From NCBI GenBank assembly GCA_004555635.1, contig SFHN01000100.1, positions 1 to 5,434 of the forward strand: DNA of 5,434 nucleotides. Reading direction: 5' to 3'. Within the stretch, counting starts at the first letter, position 1, and the number at the start of each line of letters is the position of its first letter. The stretch comes from [Eubacterium] saphenum. Lineage in GTDB: Bacteria > Bacillota > Clostridia > Oscillospirales > Ruminococcaceae. Position numbers and translations under genes: made by a program. Shown here in pieces: positions 1 through 5,434 of the stretch. The notes under the pieces were generated by a model that had not been told where the DNA came from, ran no database searches, and was given only the letters and a program-made list of their open reading frames with translations.

Positions 1-234
1 AGCGACATTGCCGATCTTCCCAGCTTTCAAAGGCAGGACATAAGCGGTATAGAGGAAATGCCGGAAGATGAATACATAACGGCGGGGCTTATGGCGGTAT
101 TTGATCCGGAAACAAAGGGCTTCAAGCCGATACAGCTTTACGCACTTTACAAAGAATGGCTTGATCTAACAATTATCGCAAGCGAACATATTACAGGCGA
201 CGGAAAGGACGGCGCAACAGATGAAGGAAATTAG
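1..234 (+). CDS. 3' end of an unrecognised phage gene (partial)
   Basis: Frame 1 is open from the left edge to a TAG at 232-234, giving at least 77 residues; the start lies outside the window. I do not recognise the protein. The visible part is acidic at both ends (an IEEMPEDEY stretch near residue 18, DGKDGATDEGN at the C-terminus) with a more hydrophobic middle containing MAVFDPETKGF and LYALYKEWLDLTIIA. No membrane segment or catalytic motif is visible. It overlaps the protease start by 14 bases, which suggests coupled translation in one late operon. In many HK97-type phages the gene directly before the protease encodes the portal, so this could be a portal C-terminus, but the residues do not show it. 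Reading past the TAG gives only 17 Gly/Arg-rich codons before a TAA at 286-288, so the TAG looks like a true stop. Confidence 0.7.
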   Translation, partial: SDIADLPSFQRQDISGIEEMPEDEYITAGLMAVFDPETKGFKPIQLYALYKEWLDLTIIASEHITGDGKDGATDEGN

Positions 235-799
235 AGTATGCGAAATAAGAGCGGACGCGGCGGCGGCAGGCGCGGCGAAGGTTCTTAAATTAGAGGGTAG
301 GCCGATTGTTTACGATCAGCCCACCATGATAAACGATCCGGCAGGCGCGTTTATTGAAATTATCCGAGCGGGGGCGCTGGATCATGCGGACTTGTCCGAC
401 GCGAGATTGTTCTACAATCACGACTTGAACAAAGTACCGCTTGCGAGAACGCCCAAAACAATGCAACTGACGCTTGACGCGGCAGGGTTAAGCATGGTTG
501 CGGAATTACCGGACACCGAGGAAGCGCGAAGCGTTTATACGGCAGTACAGCGCGGCGATCTTTCCGGAATGTCCTTCGCCTTCAAAGTGCCGGAGGGGGG
601 CGACAGTTACGACGCGGCGACAAACACGCGCACGATCACAAAGATTGAAAAAGTGTATGAAATCAGCGTCGTTCCGTTCCCTGCTTATCCACAAACCAGC
701 GTTGAAGCGCGATCCGCTATTAACGCATGGACTTCTACGGCGGCGGAGAGGGCGAAAGTCATTATCAAGGTAAATTCAATTCTGCTGAAAGAGGTGTAA
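221..799 (+). CDS. HK97-family prohead maturation protease (peptidase S78)
   Basis: Serine protease of 192 residues that is packaged in the prohead and removes the N-terminal delta region of the capsid protein before DNA-driven expansion. Three family motifs are visible in order: FYNHD with candidate catalytic His67; DLSGMSFAF with candidate nucleophile Ser118; and YEISVVPFPAYPQTS with the conserved Glu147. The Leu-Ala-Arg-Thr run after His67 (LNKVPLART) is also typical. The length fits the family. The ATG at 221 is preceded by GGAAAGGA (202-209) at about 11 bases and overlaps the upstream gene. The last 30 residues after ARSAINAW are variable and carry no recognised motif. The position just upstream of the capsid gene agrees with the role. 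Catalytic assignments are by motif comparison from memory. Confidence 0.95.
   Translation: MKEIRVCEIRADAAAAGAAKVLKLEGRPIVYDQPTMINDPAGAFIEIIRAGALDHADLSDARLFYNHDLNKVPLARTPKTMQLTLDAAGLSMVAELPDTEEARSVYTAVQRGDLSGMSFAFKVPEGGDSYDAATNTRTITKIEKVYEISVVPFPAYPQTSVEARSAINAWTSTAAERAKVIIKVNSILLKEV
791..796 (+). promoter_or_regulatory. Ribosome binding site for the small gene at 804
   Basis: GAGGTG lies 7 bases before the ATG at 804, overlapping the last codons of the protease gene. It closely matches the anti-Shine-Dalgarno complement GGAGGTGA. This is the main evidence that the short gene starting at 804 is translated. Confidence 0.75.
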
Positions 800-803
800 C
801 GCT

Positions 804-938
804 ATGGCAGACGAAAACGGCATTGTTGTAAAGCCCGCCATTGTCAAGCAGGACGGGAATACAACGGAAATTGAAATCCATATCGAAAAGCCCGCCGAGC
901 CGGAGCGGGAGCAGACCGAGGCGGCGGAGGCCGCATAG
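804..938 (+). CDS. Small acidic protein between protease and capsid; ends at an in-frame amber codon
   Basis: A 44-codon reading frame starts at ATG 804 behind a strong ribosome binding site and stops at TAG 936-938. The protein begins MADENGIVVKPAIVKQDG, passes through an alternating stretch (TTEIEIHIEKP) that could form a beta strand, and ends in a low-complexity Glu/Ala/Pro tail. I recognise no family. The start is 4 bases after the protease stop, so it sits within the late operon. The odd point is that the frame does not end here in any other sense: 65 further codons with normal composition follow the TAG and close exactly at the capsid start. The TAG may therefore be a nonsense mutation, a readthrough site or a suppressed codon inside a 110-codon gene (804-1136), or the boundary between two small genes. 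Scaffold accessory and capsid decoration roles are possible by position only. Confidence 0.65.
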   Translation: MADENGIVVKPAIVKQDGNTTEIEIHIEKPAEPEREQTEAAEAA

Positions 939-1136
939 GATAAGCCGCGTAAATCGCTTACAGAAGTGCTTTACAGGCAAATTGACATCTTGGAGCGGGA
1001 ACAGAAGAAAATTGCTTCCGGCTACGAGGGCAGCAACAACCCAAAAGCGGCGCGAAGTGAAAACCTTGCCTTCGCAAAGCAGATCACAGAAACGGCAAAC
1101 GCCATTATTTCAATCAAACGGAGGAATACAAAATGA
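939..1136 (+). other. In-frame coding-like extension after the amber codon (65 codons, TGA at 1134-1136)
   Basis: Directly after the TAG the same frame remains open for 65 codons and ends in a TGA that overlaps the capsid ATG (ATGA). The peptide reads like a real helical protein: SLTEVLYRQIDILEREQKK has heptad-like spacing of Leu/Ile with charged residues, followed by a Gly/Asn turn (GYEGSNNPK) and a second probable helix (LAFAKQITETANAIISIK), then a basic tail. Codon choice resembles the neighbouring genes. No ATG occurs in this frame after the TAG. The only common alternative starts are GTG at 966 and TTG at 990, neither with a clear ribosome binding site, so independent initiation is poorly supported. 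The stretch of 939-1132 would otherwise be a 194-base gap in a tightly packed operon. It is either the C-terminal part of the gene at 804 or a separate gene with an unusual start. Confidence 0.55.
1120..1124 (+). promoter_or_regulatory. Ribosome binding site of the capsid gene
   Basis: GGAGG stands 8 bases before the ATG at 1133. It is the strongest match in the window, which fits the need for high capsid output. It lies inside the preceding open frame, whose TGA overlaps the ATG, so termination-reinitiation could also contribute if that frame is translated. Confidence 0.8.
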
Positions 1137-2362
1137 AATTCAAGACTATTGCAGAGGCTTTCAACCATTACCGCACTTCTACGCTGGAGGAAATCGAGCG
1201 CAGAGCGGCAGAGATCAAGAACATTGTTGCCACAGACGCAACCGCCGACGTGGACGCGCTCAATATTGAGCTTGAAGGACTTTCGCAGGCAAAGCAGAAT
1301 GTACAGAGCCGCGCCGCAGGCGGGCAGCAGAACGGTTTTAACCCCGTGGCGGGCGCGGGTATGACCTTCGAGCGCCGCGCAAGCTATGAGGCCACAGAAG
1401 GCGACGTATTCAACAGCGCTGAATACCGCAGCGCGTTTATGAAACGCCTGCTGGGGCGCAAGCTGAACAGCTTTGAGGAAGCGGCCTTCAATCGCGCCAT
1501 GACCGAGCAGCGGGCGGACGCTTACGGCACTTCCGGCAACGTTGCGGCGGTTCTCCCCACGCAGACGCTGAACGAGGTTATCAGCAAAGCCCGCACGATG
1601 GGCGGCATTATGAGCGTTTGCCGTTCCTTCAATGTGCCTTCTAAAATTGCTATCCCTGTCGGTACTCCCGCCGCCGCTGCAAGCTGGCACACCGAGGGCG
1701 CGGCGGTTGACAGCGCAGCGCCCAGCGTCGCAACCGTTTCTTTCGACGGCTACGAAATTATGAAGGTGCTTTCTATCAGCGTCAAAGTGCAGAGCATGAG
1801 CATTGCCGCATTTGAAAGCTACCTTGTGGAAGAGCTTACTAATTGCGTGATGGCCTGCATTGCGGACGGCCTTGTAAACGGTACGGGTTCTTCGCAGGGT
1901 ACGGGCGTTCTGAACGGCATTACTTGGGGCGATACAAACGCCCTTACCTTCCACAAAACAAACGGGCTGAAATATGCCGACGTTGTGAAGGTCGTTGCCG
2001 CGCTGAAACGCGGGTACGCTTCCGGCGCTTGCTGGGCAATGAACAACGCCGCGCTGTACAACCTGTTTTACAGCATGGTGGACAGCAACGGGCGACCGAT
2101 CTTCATTGCTGATCCGAAGGCCGAGGGGATCGGAAAAATTCTTGGCTTCCCTGTCGTTGTTGACGATTACCTCCCGGCGGAAACTATTCTGTTCGGTAAC
2201 TTCAACTACATGGGATACAATCTGCCGGAGGGTATCACGATCGAGGCTTCCCGCGAAAGCAGCTTCAAGAGCGGGCGCATTGATTACCGCGCTATGGCGG
2301 TTGCCGATTGCAAGCCCATTGTGGAAGAGGCCTTTATCAAGCTGACACGTTCGGCGACTTAA
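1133..2362 (+). CDS. HK97-fold major capsid protein
   Basis: 409-residue major head protein of the HK97 family (Phage_capsid). Residues 1-60 are helical and charged (KTIAEAFNHYRTSTLEEIERRAAEIK), the expected delta region that acts as internal scaffold, followed by a Gly/Gln-rich linker (about 61-77). A typical SAEYRSAFMKRLLGR segment is at 95-109. The mature N-arm probably begins in or near 120-135, just before the conserved YGTSGNVAAVLPTQTLNEVI region (from 131), with cleavage by the protease encoded upstream; the exact site is not visible. NGTGSSQGTGVLNGI at 249-263 is the conserved loop seen in most family members. The end, with SFKSGRIDYRAMAVADCKP, is the usual domain close. Length is typical for a precursor. 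The start is fixed by GGAGG at 1120-1124. Confidence 0.95.
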   Translation: MKFKTIAEAFNHYRTSTLEEIERRAAEIKNIVATDATADVDALNIELEGLSQAKQNVQSRAAGGQQNGFNPVAGAGMTFERRASYEATEGDVFNSAEYRSAFMKRLLGRKLNSFEEAAFNRAMTEQRADAYGTSGNVAAVLPTQTLNEVISKARTMGGIMSVCRSFNVPSKIAIPVGTPAAAASWHTEGAAVDSAAPSVATVSFDGYEIMKVLSISVKVQSMSIAAFESYLVEELTNCVMACIADGLVNGTGSSQGTGVLNGITWGDTNALTFHKTNGLKYADVVKVVAALKRGYASGACWAMNNAALYNLFYSMVDSNGRPIFIADPKAEGIGKILGFPVVVDDYLPAETILFGNFNYMGYNLPEGITIEASRESSFKSGRIDYRAMAVADCKPIVEEAFIKLTRSAT

Positions 2363-2377
2363 TCGGGAGCGGGTGCA

Positions 2378-2650
2378 ATGCTTACGTTAGAGCAAGCCCG
2401 CGAAGCGTTACGGCTGGATAACACCGACAACGACGATATTATAACGGGATTGCTTGCGGCTATTCCGGACTATATCGAGCTTTGCACGGGCATTCCGGCG
2501 GAGGCACAGAAAACCGAACCGTTAGCAGATACGGCGGGAAAGTTCATTCTTACGCTTTGGTATCATGCGGAGCGGGTAGACGCTGACAAGATACAGCGGA
2601 CTATTGACAGCCTCTTGAAAACGCTTCAACTGAAAGCGGAAAGGGGTTAA
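2378..2650 (+). CDS. gp6-like head-tail connector (DNA packaging/neck) protein
   Basis: 90-residue protein of the gp6/Phage_connect_1 type, which forms the ring beneath the portal and helps retain packaged DNA. It begins MLTLEQAREALRLD, followed by an acidic turn NTDNDD and a helix IITGLLAAIPDYIELCTGI, the usual pattern in which a first helix is joined by an Asp-rich turn to a second one ending in YIE. The second half (AGKFILTLWYHAERV) matches the hydrophobic helix with the Trp-Tyr/His pair typical of the group. The C-terminus is a basic amphipathic helix. The ATG at 2378 has GGGAG at 2365-2369 with 8-base spacing and starts 15 bases after the capsid stop. Placement right after the capsid gene is standard. 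No cleavage or enzymatic motif is expected or seen. Confidence 0.85.
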   Translation: MLTLEQAREALRLDNTDNDDIITGLLAAIPDYIELCTGIPAEAQKTEPLADTAGKFILTLWYHAERVDADKIQRTIDSLLKTLQLKAERG

Positions 2651-2654
2651 GGGT

Positions 2655-3422
2655 ATGGCGAAGGACTACGCGAGGCCGTTCTATGACAGCAAGGAGTGGC
2701 GCAAGACGCGCGAGGCTTATTTGCAAAGCCAGCACTATATTTGCGAACGTTGCGGTGGGGCGGCTTCCGTAGTCCACCATATTCGCTATATCAAGCCGTG
2801 GAACGTCAACGATCCGGATATAACGTTGAATTGGGACAATCTGAAAGCCGTTTGCGAAAAGTGCCATGCGGAAGAGCATTCGCAGGACATGAAGGCACGG
2901 GGGCGGGCGGCGCGGCTGAATGGTATTGCCTTCGATGATGAAGGCAACGTAATAAAGCAAGCGAATGTATTTCTTGTGTGCGGAAGTCCGGCGAGCGGGA
3001 AAACAACATACGTTGCGCAGCATAAAAGCGGCAACGATTTAGTTGTTGATCTTGATTATCTGTGCGCAGCGCTGAACGGTGAAACGGGCAACGTGCATTT
3101 GAACCATGCGCCGATCCTGTCCGTTGCGCTGGAGGTTCGGGAATTGCTGTATCAGATCATACAGGCGCGGCGCGGCAAATGGGAACGCGCCTTCGTAATA
3201 ACGACGATCGCAGACACGCGGGAAATGAAAGCCGTTGCCGACGAATTGCGGGCGGAAGTTGTTCTAATGCCGACAACGCTTGAAGAGTGCATACGACGCA
3301 TTCAGAGCGACGAAAGCAGAGCGCACAACCGGAAGCTAAATGAAAAGCTGGCGGCGGAATGGTTCGAGAAGTACAACGCTTCACGACGCGGCGACGAAAT
3401 ACCCCCCACTAAAATTTTTTAG
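2655..3422 (+). CDS. HNH endonuclease fused to a P-loop (kinase-like) NTPase domain
   Basis: 255-residue two-domain protein. Residues 8-75 form a complete HNH nuclease: an FYDSKEWRKTRE entry helix, Zn ligands Cys30/Cys33 and Cys67/Cys70, the HH pair 41-42 with His42 as likely catalytic base, LNWDNL with Asn62, and CEKCHAEEH with His71 and His75. Phage HNH proteins encoded next to terminases are known to assist cos cleavage and packaging. Residues 104-255 form a separate P-loop domain: VFLVCGSPASGKTT (Walker A 110-118, Lys116), a VVDLDYL strand with Asp132/Asp134, and an Arg-rich EECIRRIQSDESRAHNRK stretch (210-227) that looks like a lid. This layout recalls the polynucleotide kinase/AAA_33 type of small kinases; substrate unknown. 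The start is fixed by AAGGGG at 2641-2646, 4 bases after the connector stop. The gene ends in TAG within a G/C dyad. The HNH call is firm; the function of the second domain is inference. Confidence 0.9.
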   Translation: MAKDYARPFYDSKEWRKTREAYLQSQHYICERCGGAASVVHHIRYIKPWNVNDPDITLNWDNLKAVCEKCHAEEHSQDMKARGRAARLNGIAFDDEGNVIKQANVFLVCGSPASGKTTYVAQHKSGNDLVVDLDYLCAALNGETGNVHLNHAPILSVALEVRELLYQIIQARRGKWERAFVITTIADTREMKAVADELRAEVVLMPTTLEECIRRIQSDESRAHNRKLNEKLAAEWFEKYNASRRGDEIPPTKIF

Positions 3423-3428
3423 AGGGGG
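3403..3428 (+). repeat. G/C-clamped dyad across the end of the HNH gene, cos candidate
   Basis: CCCCC at 3403-3407 faces GGGGG at 3424-3428 around an A/T-rich core (ACTAAAA then TTTTTTAG). Pairing gives five G-C pairs, one A-A mismatch at 3408/3423, then CT/AG and A-T pairs with a small loop. No T-run follows the G arm on the plus strand, nor on the minus strand, so it is not a standard terminator. A G/C-rich dyad between an HNH gene and a small terminase gene is a plausible nuclease or cos site; this is inference. Confidence 0.5.
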
Positions 3429-3532
3429 AAAACGCACCGTCAGGGGGCAACCTGTCTTTTCCTCTCCACGGGCGCACATATGAGGGGAGGGCAAAAGCCC
3501 GAACGGGTAGTATTGAAACGGGGTGATTTGCC
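3423..3532 (+). other. Intergenic region between HNH and small terminase genes, candidate cos/terminase-binding region
   Basis: This 110-base gap is the longest one in the window apart from the amber extension. It is rich in short G-runs and small dyads: CAGG/CCTG at 3441-3444 and 3451-3454; CCTCTCC (3461-3467) with GGGGAGG (3484-3490), one G-T wobble; GGGC-AAAA-GCCC at 3489-3500, which competes with CCCG-AA-CGGG at 3498-3507. Similar GAACGGGT (3501-3508) and GAAACGGGGT (3515-3524) form an imperfect direct repeat. The frame of the HNH gene is open through it to a TGA overlapping the terminase ATG, but the translation looks random. I see no clear sigma-70 promoter. Confidence 0.45.
3520..3527 (+). 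promoter_or_regulatory. Ribosome binding site of the small terminase gene
   Basis: GGGGTGAT ends 5 bases before the ATG at 3533. GGTGAT complements the anti-Shine-Dalgarno sequence of 16S rRNA, supporting this start. Confidence 0.7.
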
Positions 3533-3886
3533 ATGACAAACGATAGAGATAATGAGAGATTGAAGGACGTGCGCAAACTTAAAAAGATATTGAAACTTGT
3601 TCCGGCGGATCGCAAAGACATAGCCGAAAAGCTCATTGTTGAAATATCTTTCGTGGCGGAAACCCTTGCAGAATTGCGCGAAAAGATCAAGGAAAACGGC
3701 ACAGTTGACCACTTCAAGCAGGGTAAACAAGAGTTCTTGCGGGAAAGCCCTGCTTTGAAGTCTTATAATACGACAATCCAGCGTTACAGCCTTCTTTATA
3801 AGCAGCTTACCGACCTATTACCGCCGCCGGAGGTTGACAGCAAGAAGAAAAATGAAGTGCTGGACTTCATCACAAAGCAGGGATAA
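3533..3886 (+). CDS. Terminase small subunit, P27 family
   Basis: 117-residue DNA-recognition subunit of the packaging motor. It binds the packaging site and hands the DNA to the large subunit. The diagnostic part is at 71-97: ESPALKSYNTTIQRY and then LLYKQLTDLLP, the 'NP/SPA..YN....Y..L...L..LLP' pattern of P27-like small terminases (Terminase_4). The N-terminal half (LKDVRKLKKILKLVPADRKDIAEKLIVEISF) is charged and helical and includes the first helix of the oligomerisation region; AETLAELREKIKENG (42-56) could be a coiled coil. A short charged tail follows the Pro-rich LLPPPEVD. The length is somewhat short but within range. It is followed after 3 bases by the large subunit, as usual. The gap upstream may hold its binding site. 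Confidence 0.85.
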   Translation: MTNDRDNERLKDVRKLKKILKLVPADRKDIAEKLIVEISFVAETLAELREKIKENGTVDHFKQGKQEFLRESPALKSYNTTIQRYSLLYKQLTDLLPPPEVDSKKKNEVLDFITKQG

Positions 3887-3889
3887 ACC

Positions 3890-5434
3890 TTGAATTACAT
3901 TCTTGAATATTGGAGGGCGATTGAAGGCGGTAAATACGTTGTTTCGCGCAGGGTTCGGAAGGTTTATGAAGAGCTTGCGCGGCGGATCGAAGCGCCGGAA
4001 GCGGGCGCACGGTACATCTTTGACGAAAAGAAGGCCTTGCGCCCGATTGAATTTATAGAACGCTTCTGCAAGCATTCAAAGGGCGAATGGGCGGGCAAGC
4101 CCGTAACGCTTGAATTGTTCCAAAAGGCCTTCATATCCGCGCTGTTCGGGTTCGTCGATAGAGAAACGGGCTTGCGGCAGTACCGCGAAGCAATGTTCTA
4201 CGTTTCCCGAAAGAACGGCAAAAGTACCATGCTGGCAGGCATTGCGCTTTATATGATGATTGCTGACCGCGAAGCGGGCGCGGAAATCTATTGCGTTGCC
4301 ACAAAGCGGGATCAAGCGCGGCTTATCTTTGAAGAGGCCTATAACATGATTAAGCAAAGCCCACAGTTGCGCGAGCTTGTACGCAAGCGCAAGGGCGATC
4401 TATACTTTGCAAACACGTTTTCAAAAATGGAGGCGTTGAGCAAGGACAGCGGAAGCATGGACGGCCTAAATTCTCATTGCGTCGTGATCGACGAATTGCA
4501 CGGCATTAAAGACCGCAATTTATACGAGGTTATGAAGCAATCGCAGAGCGCCCGCCGCCAGCCGCTCTTGATTATGATAACGACGGCGGGAACGATCCGC
4601 GAAAACATCTTTGATGAAATGTATGCGACGGCCTGCAATATCGTTGACGGCGTTTTCAAAGATGATACGTTTCTTCCGATCCTCTATGAGCTTGACAGCC
4701 GCGAGGAATGGACGCAGCCGGAGGCATGGCAGAAGGCAAACCCCGCGTTAGGCACGATCAAGAAAATTGACGATCTTCAAACAAAGGTTGCCCGCGCACA
4801 GAATAACCCCAACGAATTGCGCGGCCTGCTGGTAAAGGATTTCAATATCAAGGACACGTTAAGCACGGCGTGGATGACCTATGAGGACATCGACAACGCG
4901 GAAACGTTCGATCTTGCCCGCTTCAAGAATAAGTTTGCGATCGGCGGCGCTGACCTATCGAAAACGCTTGATCTGACGTGCGCAACGCTCTTGATGATCG
5001 ACAAGGACACGGGGAAACGGTGCGTTACGCAAATGTACTGGATACCGGAAGAAACGTTAGAGCGCCGCGTGGCGGAAGAAAAGATACCCTATGACAAGTG
5101 GCGGGATCGCGGACTATTGCGCACTTGCGCCGGAAACACGATCAATTACAAGGACGTAACGGCGTGGTTTTTGGAAATGGCGGCGGAATACAAGATCGTT
5201 CCCGCTTGGGTTTACTATGACGCATGGAGCGCCCGCTATTGGGTTGAGGAAATGAAGGCGAGCGGGTTTAATATGATCCCTTGCATACAGGGTGCAAAAA
5301 CGCTTTCGCTTCCTATGCAGAACATGGGCGCAGACTTGCAGGCGAAGCGGATTGTTTATAACAATCACCCGATCTTGAAATGGTGTTTGACAAACACAGG
5401 CGTTAAAACCGACGTAAACGGCAATATTGTTCCG
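3890..5434 (+). CDS. Terminase large subunit (ATPase-nuclease), partial at the right edge, TTG start
   Basis: Packaging motor subunit that hydrolyses ATP to drive DNA into the prohead and cuts it with an RNase H-like nuclease. 515 codons are visible without a stop; family members usually run some tens of residues further. The ATPase motifs are VSRKNGKST (Walker A, 105-113, Lys111), CVVIDELHG (Walker B, Asp201 with Glu202) and ITTAG (motif C, 230-234). Nuclease motifs are GGADLSKTLDLT with Asp355 and VYYDAWSA with Asp444; the third acidic residue should lie beyond the window. The start is TTG 3890: the translation NYILEYWRAIEGGKYVVSRRVRKVYEEL matches the usual N-terminus of Terminase_1 proteins, AGGGA at 3879-3883 gives a fair ribosome binding site, and the first in-frame ATG (4193) would remove 101 conserved residues including that N-terminus. 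It starts 3 bases after the small subunit stop, suggesting coupling. Confidence 0.95.
   Translation, partial: MNYILEYWRAIEGGKYVVSRRVRKVYEELARRIEAPEAGARYIFDEKKALRPIEFIERFCKHSKGEWAGKPVTLELFQKAFISALFGFVDRETGLRQYREAMFYVSRKNGKSTMLAGIALYMMIADREAGAEIYCVATKRDQARLIFEEAYNMIKQSPQLRELVRKRKGDLYFANTFSKMEALSKDSGSMDGLNSHCVVIDELHGIKDRNLYEVMKQSQSARRQPLLIMITTAGTIRENIFDEMYATACNIVDGVFKDDTFLPILYELDSREEWTQPEAWQKANPALGTIKKIDDLQTKVARAQNNPNELRGLLVKDFNIKDTLSTAWMTYEDIDNAETFDLARFKNKFAIGGADLSKTLDLTCATLLMIDKDTGKRCVTQMYWIPEETLERRVAEEKIPYDKWRDRGLLRTCAGNTINYKDVTAWFLEMAAEYKIVPAWVYYDAWSARYWVEEMKASGFNMIPCIQGAKTLSLPMQNMGADLQAKRIVYNNHPILKWCLTNTGVKTDVNGNIVP

Noticed and set aside
841..1269. 142-codon plus-strand frame across the protease-capsid gap
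   Set aside because: Its product is Arg/Ser/Gln-rich and low-complexity, it has no clear ribosome binding site, and it runs out of frame into the capsid gene. The frame of the gene at 804 explains the same DNA better.
1022..1954. Long 310-codon open frame on the minus strand opposite the capsid gene
   Set aside because: The translation is rich in Arg, His, Cys and Ala without recognisable motifs and mirrors the codon bias of the capsid gene, whose identity is certain. It is a shadow frame.
3403..3428. Rho-independent terminator
   Set aside because: The C5/G5 dyad is not followed by a T-run on either strand, and packaging genes in the same direction follow directly.
3441..3460. Weak terminator from CAGG/CCTG followed by TCTTTT
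   Set aside because: The stem has only four pairs and the T-tract is interrupted, too weak to call as a terminator.
3440..3730. Minus-strand frame opposite the start of the small terminase gene
   Set aside because: It has no motif, no ribosome binding site, and lies antisense to a recognised gene in an all-plus operon.
1..5434. Genome-wide reassignment of TAG to an amino acid
   Set aside because: The capsid (409 codons), protease (192), HNH fusion (255) and large terminase (515 visible) frames contain no internal TAG, which would be unlikely if TAG were an ordinary sense codon. Only the single site at 936 remains suspicious.

Overview
The window is a stretch of tailed-phage or prophage late genes, all on the plus strand and almost gap-free. 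It encodes an HK97-type capsid module followed by a DNA-packaging module. Strong GGAGG/GGGGTGAT-type ribosome binding sites, a P27-like small terminase, an HNH protein beside the terminase and a moderate GC content suggest a phage of a Firmicutes host, possibly a gut Clostridia member. No host gene, tRNA, integrase or insertion sequence is visible, so the host assignment is inference.

Layout. 1-234: the end of an unrecognised upstream gene. 221-799: HK97-family prohead protease (S78) with its His, Ser and Glu motifs. 804-938: a 44-codon gene ending in TAG. The same frame stays open for 65 more protein-like codons (939-1133) and closes with a TGA that overlaps the capsid start, so this may be one 110-codon gene with an in-frame amber codon. 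1133-2362: HK97-fold major capsid protein. 2378-2650: gp6-like head-tail connector. 2655-3422: a two-domain protein, an HNH nuclease fused to a P-loop kinase-like domain. 3403-3532: a G/C-rich region with dyads and no convincing gene, a candidate cos or terminase-binding region. 3533-3886: P27-like small terminase. 3890-5434: large terminase with a TTG start, running off the right edge.

How they work together. The capsid protein assembles with its N-terminal delta region acting as internal scaffold, and the protease then removes that region. The terminase pair, probably with the HNH protein, recognises, cuts and pumps DNA into the prohead. The gp6-like connector then builds the neck. The portal expected in such a module is not identifiable here: it lies outside the window or is the truncated first gene.

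Most notable points: the in-frame amber codon between protease and capsid; the HNH/P-loop fusion; and the gene order, with protease-capsid-connector placed before HNH-TerS-TerL instead of after it, and a possible cos region at the junction.
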